A stretch of DNA of 64,000 nucleotides from Bodo saltans (taxonomy: Eukaryota; Euglenozoa; Kinetoplastea; Eubodonida; Bodonidae). The notes beneath the pieces were generated by a model. That model worked only from the letters and a program-made list of their open reading frames with translations. It was not told the DNA's origin and made no database searches. The position numbers and the translations under genes were made by a program. Of this stretch, positions 40,134-49,800 are shown piece by piece (position 1 is the first letter of the stretch; every line of letters begins with the position of its first letter). The stretch is taken from NCBI GenBank assembly GCA_001460835.1, contig CYKH01001106.1, positions 1 through 64,000 of the forward strand, read 5' to 3'.

Positions 40134-43100
40134 ATGTCAGAAAGCGCAGCTGACACTCAACCAGCCGCAGTAGCACCCGCCCCTGTGCCTATGAAAGGCA
40201 CATTCCGTCGCCCAGCCAGAGCGAATGTCAAGGCCGCAGCGGTTGCTCCTGCAGAAGGTCCTACAGTTGTTCCTGTGGGGTTCCGCACGCATTCTGACGC
40301 CGCGGCAGAGGAGGGGTTTCTGTTCTCGACCAAGACACTTCCACCACCTTCTGGGCAAAACGAAGTCATCATCGAACTGGTGTCCTCTGCCCAACAACTC
40401 AGTGCGATTCCGAAGCCGTCAAGCTTCCTGGATGCAAGCGCATCGACTCATATGCTAGCAAGTATGTCACAGATGGGTGAGGGGAGAACTCCGAATGGCT
40501 GGATTTGTCGAGCCTACTGCAAAGATGAGAAACATGCTCAACACGCCCTTGGTGCGATTAGTGTGCATCAACGGCTCATGGACATCCGTTTCCTAAGCGA
40601 CAATGCGAAGAATAAAGCGCATGCCCGCATTCTGACGTTCTCCCAGGCCCAAGAGTGGTACGGGGCCGCGTTTGTGGAGCTCACCATCCAAGATCAATTT
40701 GTGAGCAGATCTGATATGTTTCTGATCACTGAGGCGATGCGGGATCGCGTACTGTACCTGGGGCAGGAGTTGACGTATGAGGGATTCCGCCTCCGTGTCT
40801 CCGACATGTTAGCGTCGTCTCATGGACCACTCGAAGACAAAACATCGTTCCCAAATACCTTCGAGAAGTTACCGTCTGGTTTGGTGACGCCAGCGACCAA
40901 AATCAACTTTCTGTCATTATCGTATGTCTACACCATCATGATTGAACTGAGCACTGAGATGTGGGACCAGTCTTTAGACGGCAGGGTACTTATTGACTGG
41001 GCAATTGAGCGATTCCTTAAGGAGCACAGCGAGCAGTTTCCCAAATACCGAAGCAATCCAACCGTACGGTTTGTGTTCTTCGGGAGGCTGCGAGCTGAGC
41101 ACGCCGTGCCGGGCCCTTCATCGCCTCATGGCCCCTCGTGCTCCCTGAACTCACCAGGAGTGCCTGAGTCGATACAGCGTGATTTGTTTCATCTCGTTGT
41201 TGTATTGACTGGGCAATTGAGCGATTCCTTAAGGAGCACAGCGAGCAGTTTCCCAAGTACCGAAGCAATCCTACCGTACGGTTTGTGTTCTTCGGGAGGC
41301 TGCGAGCTGAGCACGCCGTGCCGGGGCCTTCATCGCCTCATGGTCCCTCGTGCTCCCTCAACTCACCAGGAGTGCCTGAGTCGATACAGCGTGATTTGTT
41401 TCATTCAGTTGTTGTATTGACTGGGCAATTGAGCGATTCCTTAAGGAGCACAGCGAGCAGTTTCCCAAGTACCGAAGCAATCCTACCGTACGGTTTGTGT
41501 TCTTCGGGAGGCTGCGAGCTGAGCACGCCGTGCCGGGGCCTTCATCGCCTCATGGCCCCTCGTGCTCCCTGAACTCACCAGGAGTGCCTGAGTCGATACA
41601 GCGTGATTTGTTTCATCTCGTTGTTGTCCCTCAGACACAAACGGATCTCCAGCGTTTGTCTGAGATTGCAAAGTCCCACCTAGAAGTGTTCCTTGATCGA
41701 ATAGCGGAGCTTACTCAAGTAGATGGAGCCCCAGTCCACCCCAGAGACTTGTTCACTCCGGCCCGCTACAGCAACCTCCTGCCCGCGCTCAATATTGTCC
41801 TTGAGTTCTACAACCACCACCACCTTGATCGCCGACTTGACGTGACTGGGCAGGCGATCACCGTGATAACTGCTGGCAACGGCCTCTACCACGTCGCCAA
41901 CGACCTATCGCAGATCACCGCAACGAAGATGTTGGACATTGGTATCCGCAAGTGCATGATCATCTGCATGGGAAGGCCTCCTCTGCACAAAGCACCACTG
42001 CTGGAGTACTGCAGCGACGATACATCACTCCGTTCCCAGTACCAACTGCAGCTCGATCCTAGGGCGCGTGAGCGGTTCTACGAGCGGCCGCTGTGGGCGG
42101 AATGCTACTTCTACCACCCGCTTCTGCACCGAGGGCCAGTCGGTGCGGGGTACAGCTTTGCGCTGCTATCGAAGGAGCAATGGGAAAAAGAGTTTCCGTA
42201 CATTCGTGAGAGACAGCATCGATACCATACAGGCCTGCTGCTTCCTGCGCTGCCAAAGCCTAGGGTTGTATGCCGCGCTGCGCCACTGTTGCTGAGCATT
42301 CCGGTTCCCACGGACAGTGCAGATAACATGCCGAAGCAACGAGATGCTCAAGTGTTTGTGCGCCCTGCAGAGCCGAAGGTGGCGTCTGTAGCGTCGTACC
42401 AACAGTTTGTGCTCAGCACCACTCCTCAACGTGGTGTTGCCCCTCGCATCACTAACAAGCAGATGCGCATGTCAACAACGCTTGCAGTGAGCCGTAAGAG
42501 CGGAGTCCTGGGAGGCGATTTAGAGAGGAAAGCGACTCTGGGGCTCCCGTTTGTGGAGAGCCGATGGTACAAGCACGTCAAGACGTCCCATGACATGGAA
42601 ATCACCTGCCAACAAAATGAATTTGCTCACATTGTCAGCACCAATGTCTTGGATGAGGACTTGGTGCTTGGATTTTTACGACTAGACCTCACCATCAACA
42701 CCGCTGGACTCAGTGGATGGGCGTGGAACCCAGAACTATTGACCAAGGGCTGTGATACCTGCTGCGACAATTCGACGAAGTGGTCATCGTAACTACTGCA
42801 GTCGCCCCTGAATTTGGAACGCTCGTGGGGTGGTCCTCGAGGTGGGCTGCGGCAACGTGGATCTCGCTGGAAGGCCGATAACCACTTCGCTTCTCATCGA
42901 TGCCGTATTCACAGGTTCACGCTTTCCCTTTACACCAAGAAGGCACCGAATGTTGCGTTCGACTAGATGGAGTTCGTCGCACTGCAGATGTGTACGTAAG
43001 TGCCGCCAAGGTGCAGCAGTTGCGCTGGCAAGCGGCTCATCCGGAACGTCGACTTGAGGCGGTGTGGGCAATCCTCTGCACGGTTCCTATCTTGCCATTG

Positions 43101-44570
43101 TATGGTCAGCGGCCTGAGTACTCGCAGGATAGCATGCGTGACGATGGCAGACGACAATACTGGATGAACAGCAAACCTCAAGCAAATCAAATGAGTCGAG
43201 GTTCCCACATCCCCCTGCAGATCAAAGAATATCTGCTCCAACGCCTCCACCAACAATATCAAATTGTGTCCGTGAAGCACCAAGGAAGTTCCACGGTTGC
43301 TGCAGCAGGTCACCAAGATGGACTTGATGGTGCTCACGGTGGCCTGACTACTGTGACCACAGCGTCGGGCAGCAGCTGGTCTCGACGCCTCCAGCCCCTT
43401 GAGGAAGTTGAGGTCACCATCGGTCATCAAAATCAAACCCTCAAGATTGCGGACGATGGAAAGGGCATCTACGTGCAGCGATCGTTGCACAAGGGTATGT
43501 ACGAATCCAACACAGCTCACCTAGTCGCGTACGAGTTCATGCTATTGAATCACTCTGACCTCTCCTTCCACCCCCGTGTGGTGAAGCTTGAGGCGGCCAT
43601 AGGAGAGCGTGCTCGGTTTGACTGGAGATCGCTAGACGAATATTTGTGCCAACGTGACCACTCAACAATCCCTAACGCTGCCCTACGTGACCGTCAGGTG
43701 TGTTTTGTGTTGCTGCCATCGGAGCGGCCGTCCGACCGTCGAAGAAAGCCGGTGGTGCCATTCGATGCATTTAAGGCATTTGTTACGTCGCGCTTCTCCA
43801 CGAAACTTAAACCACGTGAGGGGACGCCAGACGATTTGTGGGTCTTCAACAATGAGCCGCTCGAGTACGCCTCCAACTCGATATCTGCTCTCGCAACGCA
43901 GGAACCTGGCCACACAGGAGTGGAGACTGGAAAGGAGTTCTTGAAAACGGTGGCACTGGAGCATAACAAAGATGATCCCATGGATGCCCCAGACCGCATC
44001 TTACGTCGCCCAGTGGATACAAACAATGGACAGACGAATCACGACGTGTTTATCGATGATCGTGTGATGGGGGCTGATATTGACTTATCGCCGTACTACC
44101 ATGAAGAGTGCGCGTATGTCATGCGCCTGTCGTGGCTATGCTGTGCCTCCACCATCATCAGTGACTGGACCAAGGGTCTCCAGCACAACGCAAGTAAGTA
44201 CGGCATTCGCGTGGTGCAAGTGCCGTGCACGTATGACATCACCCAGTGTGGCTGCCACCTGCAGTCTCAGTTTCATGCGATGGGCGACCTTGGCATGGAT
44301 GAAGAGCGCTTCCGCTCGGATCTGATGATTCGCCTAGCCAAGGAGTATGGGTACTTCCCGGAGGTGCGCGAAATGAATCGCAACTGTCGACTTGTTCACT
44401 CGTCAGGATTGTGCTTCGTCGCATCTCTACCGGATCATCAAGGACTTGTTTGGTCCGAGAACTACGTGTGGAAGTCGGGGAATGCCGAGCAGCGTGCGTT
44501 GCTTGAAGACTTCCGTAGCGCCGTGGCTGAGACCAATCGCTCATTGCGAAAACAAACTATGATGACGTAA
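40134..44570 (+). CDS. Iml1/DEPDC5-like GATOR1 subunit, frame-broken in this sequence
   Basis: Three collinear ORFs (40134-41420, about 41497-42792, about 42900-44570) together cover one Iml1/DEPDC5 homologue. Supporting segments in order: VYTIMIELSTEMW with a following VRFVFFGRL; GQAITVITAGNGLYHV and MLDIGI...GRPPLHKAPL, the hallmark of the Iml1 N-terminal domain; EYLLQRLHQQYQIV; FDWRSLDEYL; and a C-terminal region with LSWLCCASTIISDW, GIRVVQVP and HSSGLCFV like the DEPDC5 end. A 212-bp unit present three times (40992-41627) causes the first break. A further shift near 42755 and an in-frame TAA at 42879 cause the second. No clear DEP domain is seen. GATOR1 is the GTPase-activating complex for Rag GTPases upstream of TORC1. 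The breaks could be artefact or decay. Confidence 0.78.
40992..41627 (+). repeat. 212-bp unit in three tandem copies inside the Iml1-like gene
   Basis: Copies start at 40992, 41204 and 41416 with ATTGACTGGGCAATTGAGCG; the third runs to about 41627 before joining unique sequence. Copies 1 and 2 differ at several bases (for example AAATACC against AAGTACC, and CATCTCG against CATTCAG). Each copy shifts the frame by two; a single copy would keep one frame through the conserved region. Confidence 0.92.
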
Positions 44571-44670
44571 GTAGTGTGTGCATCGTGCGTTCCTTTTGTT
44601 TCTTTCCGACTTCGATGATCACAACCACCTCTATCATTAATTACTTGAATCGAATTCGTATGATTCGTAT

Positions 44671-44718
44671 TTCATTCTCACTCTTTTTTGTGTTTTCGTT
44701 TCTCATTTTAATTGCCAG
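44671..44718 (+). promoter_or_regulatory. Candidate trans-splice acceptor for RSPH9
   Basis: A T-rich tract ending TTTTAATTGCCAG puts the AG at 44717-44718, about 18 bases before the ATG at 44737. Confidence 0.55.
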
Positions 44719-44736
44719 TAGTAGCACACACGGCCG

Positions 44737-45726
44737 ATGTCGTTCCCATACCTCCCGTTAGACTTATTCGCTCTCCGTGGCAAGACTCTTAGCGTCGCCG
44801 AAGCCACGGCTATCCAGGCATCACTGACGGTGCTGAGCGCAAAGTCCAAATCGAAAGTGCGCTTCTGGGGTAAGATTTCTGGCTTCCAGGGAGAGTACCA
44901 CGTCGCTGAGGTGCTGGTAGATGGTACCTTTGGTCAACGGAATTTGTATTACTCCGTCGATGGTGGCGTGAACTGGGTCGCATTGCCCATCCTCACTCCC
45001 GACCAGGTAGAGTTCTGCGAGCAGCTGCGAGGCCGCTTCATTGGCCAGCCAGACTACCTCTACAAGATTCGCAGAGACGTTCCCCCAGAGCCGGAGGTGC
45101 TGCCTGAGCTCCCTGCCGACGATGACAAGGGCGAGGAGGAGGAGGAGCAAGACGGCGAAGATGCCGCGGCTGAAGAGAAGGAGGAGGGTGACGATGTGCA
45201 GCTTGAGACTGTCGCTGAAGATGAGGCTGGTGAAGAAGACAAGGCACCAAAGAAGCAGAAGCCCAAGTTCCAAATTATTTCATTGCCAGAGGCGTGCCGC
45301 GTGGCTCACTTTGTGACGATCCACAACAAGAGCTGTCTCCTTGTGCCACGTGGTTCCAACGTGCTGAAGCTCCCTGCGCGCAACATGGTCCCTAACCGCA
45401 CCTTCGCTGGCTTATCTGTGGATGACGCCCAGAAGCTATCGTCCTATGTACATATCCGCTCTGAGGCACTCGATGACGTCTCCGCCAACAAGCTTACTTA
45501 CGGCCCAACGTTCCACACGACCACCGATTTCCTGCCTTCCATCACCGAGGACCGACCGGAGGGAGTGTGGTCGCTGCAATACGACGCTAGCGTAGGTGCC
45601 GTGACTCTTGAGAACCTCCTTTTCGAAGGCTCCGTATTCTTCCACAAACTTGGTAGCCCTGACTACGGACAGGTGTACATCGGCACTGGTGAGCGCAACT
45701 TAGATCTCTGCTTCGTGCTTCCATAA
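44737..45726 (+). CDS. RSPH9: Radial spoke head protein 9
   Basis: This is a 329-residue protein that aligns by eye with RSPH9 along its length: VRFWGKISGFQGEYHVAE near residue 40, RGRFIGQPDYLY near 100, CLLVPRG..LKLP, NRTFAGLS..DAQKLSSYVHIR, PEGVWSLQ and the C-terminal YGQVYIGTGERNLDLCFVLP. A Glu/Asp/Ala-rich insert of about 40 residues (around 124-165) is not in animal RSPH9 and accounts for the extra length. RSPH9 sits in the radial spoke head of the 9+2 axoneme and relays control between central pair and dynein arms. The start is supported by the upstream acceptor and by matching the family N-terminus. This is one of the most secure calls in the window. Confidence 0.95.
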   Translation: MSFPYLPLDLFALRGKTLSVAEATAIQASLTVLSAKSKSKVRFWGKISGFQGEYHVAEVLVDGTFGQRNLYYSVDGGVNWVALPILTPDQVEFCEQLRGRFIGQPDYLYKIRRDVPPEPEVLPELPADDDKGEEEEEQDGEDAAAEEKEEGDDVQLETVAEDEAGEEDKAPKKQKPKFQIISLPEACRVAHFVTIHNKSCLLVPRGSNVLKLPARNMVPNRTFAGLSVDDAQKLSSYVHIRSEALDDVSANKLTYGPTFHTTTDFLPSITEDRPEGVWSLQYDASVGAVTLENLLFEGSVFFHKLGSPDYGQVYIGTGERNLDLCFVLP

Positions 45727-46208
45727 CCCAACACAACCTGTACAAGCCTGCGCACCAGAATGTATCTTGGGACATGCCCAGAACCTGAAAAATGTAGAGA
45801 CAAACACACCTTGTGAGTCGATGCCCTTCACACAGCCAATTTCACAATTTCTCATCTCTGACATGTTGCTAAAGAACTGAAATTTTATTCATACGTGATT
45901 CGCTTCGTTATCTTTTTTTTTGCGATAAGCGTGTACCTAAAGAGAGAAGAACTTTGCGCCGCACATAGATCCAGCCGTCGACAGCGTGATGTCACACAAG
46001 CTGCCATTTTCATTTGAAGAGTTCGATAGGAGAGACAGCAAGAAGGGTGCATCGTCGGAAAAACGAGGCCGCGATGAAACTAGCGATGATCGGAGGCCCC
46101 ATCACCATCACACCATTCGCGTGTACTGCACGTGCTGTGACAAAGAGATTGACCTGAGGACAGTTCATTGCGGTGATTGTTGCGACGATAGCAGCCGTCG
46201 ACAGCGTG
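45727..46208. other. Intergenic region containing the first copy of a duplicated 5' gene segment
   Basis: 45727-45970 holds a T run near 45913-45921 and no gene. From about 45972 the sequence is copy 1 of a duplication of the next gene's start; its ORF from ATG 45989 runs into copy 2 and stops at 46237 out of phase. Confidence 0.6.
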
Positions 46209-46405
46209 ATGTCACACAAGCTGCCATTTTCATTTGAAGAGTTCGATAGGAGAGACAGCAAGAAGGGTGCATCGTCGGAAAAACGAGGCCGCGATGAAAC
46301 TAGCGATGATCGGAGGCCCCATCACACCATTCGCGTGTACTGCACGTGTTGCGACAAAGAGATTGACCTGAGGACAGTTCATTGCGGTGATTGTTGCGAC
46401 GATAA
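45972..46405 (+). repeat. Tandem duplication of about 214-220 bp over the start of a small Cys-rich protein gene
   Basis: Copy 1 begins near 45972 and copy 2 near 46192, each with CAGCCGTCGACAGCGTGATG and each running to GTGATTGTTGCGACGATA. The copies differ by a six-base CATCAC indel (four versus two His codons) and by a TGTGAC/TGCGAC substitution. The duplicate carries its own ATG. Confidence 0.9.
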
Positions 46406-46733
46406 CGCTGCTCGAACACAAGGATCGAGGAGTAGTGGTCACAACCATAGACGTGACAAGAACAGACGTGGAGGCAGTGCAGTGGGATCCAAACCGCAGC
46501 ACGACACGAAGCACTCCTCGACACCCAAAGATGCGTCATCGTCCTCGCACTCAAAGCACACCCACGGCTCGCAATCTTCCTTGACGTTTGTCCCGGAGGG
46601 GTATCGGCACCATTCTGAGTCAAACGCCATTCGGCCTCTGGGCGCCGAGGAGGCGTTAGCCCCAAGTCGAGCACTCGAAGAGTCAGAGGCAGATCTTATT
46701 GACTTGTCTATCGCTCCAGCTATTGGAGAGTGA
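46209..46733 (+). CDS. Small Cys/His-rich protein, probable zinc binder
   Basis: This is a 174-residue protein from ATG 46209, the copy of the duplicated start that connects to the full frame. Residues 1-40 are highly charged; then VYCTCCDKEIDLRTVHCGDCC supplies Cys pairs spaced like a small zinc knuckle. The rest is Ser/His/Lys-rich and disordered, closing with an acidic-hydrophobic tail (ESEADLIDLSIAPAI) that resembles a linear docking motif. No family recognised. A second ATG in copy 1 (45989) would give an 83-residue protein carrying the same Cys motif and then a foreign tail; I regard that as a by-product of the duplication. Confidence 0.55.
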   Translation: MSHKLPFSFEEFDRRDSKKGASSEKRGRDETSDDRRPHHTIRVYCTCCDKEIDLRTVHCGDCCDDNAARTQGSRSSGHNHRRDKNRRGGSAVGSKPQHDTKHSSTPKDASSSSHSKHTHGSQSSLTFVPEGYRHHSESNAIRPLGAEEALAPSRALEESEADLIDLSIAPAIGE

Positions 46734-46843
46734 AGTATCCAAAGAATCATCGTTTCTGTTCTCCTTACCATGGCTTCATTCCTTCATGTTGTGTGTGTTC
46801 TTTTCTTTCTGCGCATGATAGAAGTTTATTTGAGTCACACATC

Positions 46844-49800
46844 ATGTCGTCTAACGAATCCACTCCAGATGACATGGGACACCATGACGCTACTGTTGGT
46901 AGCAGCGTCACACCTGCGGAAGGCTACGAGGGCATCGAGCGAGACGGAAACGCCCCCTCTCTGTCATTCCGCGATTATCGACTTGCAGCATCGGAGGACC
47001 TTCGTAGTTCCTTTTTGCGGCAAGACCAAAGCTCACTTGATCGCATCATGGAGGAGATCATCCAAATTCTCACATTGCGCAGTGGTGCAAAGGAGCGCCT
47101 GTCCAACACAGCAGACATCGCAGCCTGCAACGACATCGAGCGTTCCCTTCATACCCATGACACGGATCTTGGTGCGTGGTGCATGCGATTAGTGCTTGTC
47201 CTTAGCGACGGTGACTATTCTGTGAGCAACGCATGCGCTAGCACGTGGATTCGACTCTTGTACCCTGTTCTATTCGATGACGTCGACTTTCTATTCAGGC
47301 ATACGAACGCCTGGGTGGGTGTTGCAAGTTGCTTCATTGATTTTGGTTACCGCAGGAAGGACATTAACGTCAGTCCCGTCGATGGAAGTGACAACGAGCA
47401 AACAGTGCGCTGGAGGACCATTGCGTCATTCTTCAATCGAGTGTTTCACCTTCCAAGTCGCTTCCGAGAAGTGCCAGCGCTGAAGTATGCGCAGGAAAAG
47501 GTGAAGGGACTCGTATCTCGGCTTTGCGCAATCTCAGCGGATTTCTTTGATGACAATGCATTTGAAGAGTTATGGGAGGAGTTTGCACCGTGCTTTAGCC
47601 CCGAGGGGTTCAATGCGATCCAAGGCCAAGGATACTTTGTGACCCTCGCCCCAAGGTTCCAGATGGTTGCGACAACCCGCCAACGCCAGCTGTTGGACAA
47701 CGTTCTGGACTTTTTTTTCGTGCGTTCCGTCACGTGGCACCCCAGCTCTCTCTCATGGTCATACTTTTCGTGGACGATCCTAGGAAAGATCAGTCCTGCC
47801 GCCCTAGCGCGCCAAGGAAAGGACGTTGTGTCACTGGACAGCTTCGCAGAGCCGTTATTCTCCATGATTCTTTACGCATTGAGACTCCCTGTTGGCGACA
47901 GCGATGTTCGCAAATCGCTGAAGCTTGGAGGAAAGACGTCTATTGAGATGCTCATCGTGGACTTATCCACCAGCACGATGCAGAAAACGCACGGAACCCT
48001 CATTGAGTTCTTTCCAGACGACGTGCAGTCACCTCTGTGGGCCCATCTGCGGCGCTTCCTCCATGCAATCGAAGTGTTCCTGCGTCCCACCGCAAGCGCA
48101 CATCAAGGCCTCTTGCAACTTACGGAACTTCTCCACAACTTTGTTCAGCACATGGTGCGGCGTGTGGACAAACAGAACAAGCACAAAGCGCAAGGATTTC
48201 GTTCACCCGTCTTCCTATCTCAACGCTCCATCGATGAATTCGCTCGGATTATGCTGCCGCCCCTGTTGTCACTTCTTTACAGCAACTCGAAGGGAGTATC
48301 GTCCGGCACGCAGCACGCCGTGCATGGACTATGCAGAATTGCCCCCGTAGTGTGTTTTCCCGAGATCATTCGACTGTGCGATCTTGGGTTGCAGCCATCC
48401 GCTGAAGTTCATCAGTGCGGTGTGGCGCTCCAGCTGCTTGGCAATTGCACGCCTGAACTGCTTCTTGGAGACGCACCACTGCGAAGCCCTCCCATGTCGC
48501 CACTGAGCGACGAGCGAGATGGCAATGCTAATGATGGTGGTGTTGCCCTTGGTCATTGGGACGACGCATCAAAGAGTGTTTCAGAGCGCCTCGAGCTATT
48601 TTTGTGTTGCGTGAGTGACCAGTTGCTATCAAAGATTGACGGAAGTGATTTTCAGCGAGCAATGAGTGCTACCCGCATCGTATTTCAAAGCGCGTTGTAC
48701 TTTTCACTCCGCACCATATGCCCGCCACCATCTCCAGGGGAAACAATACAATCAGCATCCGCCGATCACGAGCAGAACTTTCTTTTACCCCTCGTCGATA
48801 AGGTCCTTGCTTTCGGTCAAAACTGTGAGGCGCTTCCAAAACGGATGGTTTCTGCGTTTTTCATGTCACTCACACCTGTCTTCACGCCAGCGCACGACGA
48901 GACGATCGAACTTATTGCCGAACGTGTGTGTAGAAGGTGCTCCGATCTGGGCGAGAACGGTGCCGTCCATTCATTCCGCGGCATCCTCCAAGCTGTGGCG
49001 ACACGCGCTCCTGGTACTTGCTGGAAGAAACTCTTTCCTAGAATCCGTTGCAAACTGATGGATCCACTGTCATCAGTAAGCGAAGTGCGATGGTTCTGCA
49101 ACATGCTCATAGGCCTCACATTTTGCGGAGATCGATCAGTGGTGTTCCAACATCGGCATGAGATCATGGCTGTTGTCGACACACTCATGATCCGTGCCAC
49201 CAGCCGTGAACGAGTGCACTATGCAGGCGAAGTTTACCAGGCCACCATTTTCTCGTTGCTGCGTCGTCAGATGCAGTCCACGTCCATTTTGCCAGGCGCC
49301 GACCTCCTTCTTCCTGCAAAGGAAGCGAATTTAGTGCTCAGCAAGCCGGAATCTTGTCACATTGAGTTCTGTGTGCAGGAATTCAACCGACGCTTGAGCG
49401 AACGGCTCGGCGACCTGTTGGAGATGTCTTCGGTGGTGGTGAGGAGGCAAGAATTGCGGAATCAATTCCTAGGAACTCACTCTGGTGTCGCACTTCCCGG
49501 AGATGACGATGAGCCTCTGACGGAGGCTTCGATGCGACGCTCCACACTTCGCATTATTCGGATCCTTGTGGAGGGCAACGAGTCGCTCTTGGCCGCTGAT
49601 CGCCACAGTGCGTCTGCGAAAACACTGGCAGAGGCTATTGCGCAAAGCACGGCTGCTGCTCCACATTTGTTTTCTCCTAGACATGTTGCGATGCCACAGG
49701 ATGCCGCCATATTCACTCTGCCGAGAGAAGGTGAGGAGATGACCACTCACTCAGACGACATCGTGGAAGCGTTGCTGCGAATCATTCCCGCTGTGGTTGG

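Noticed and set aside
40134-44570. First impression of an Argonaute/PIWI-like protein
   Set aside because: The motifs VITAGNGLYHV and GRPPLHKAPL and the C-terminal VQVP segment match Iml1/DEPDC5 instead, and no PAZ or PIWI catalytic pattern is present.
45989-46237. 83-residue ORF with a Cys motif as an independent gene
   Set aside because: It is the first copy of a tandem duplication that runs out of phase into the second copy.
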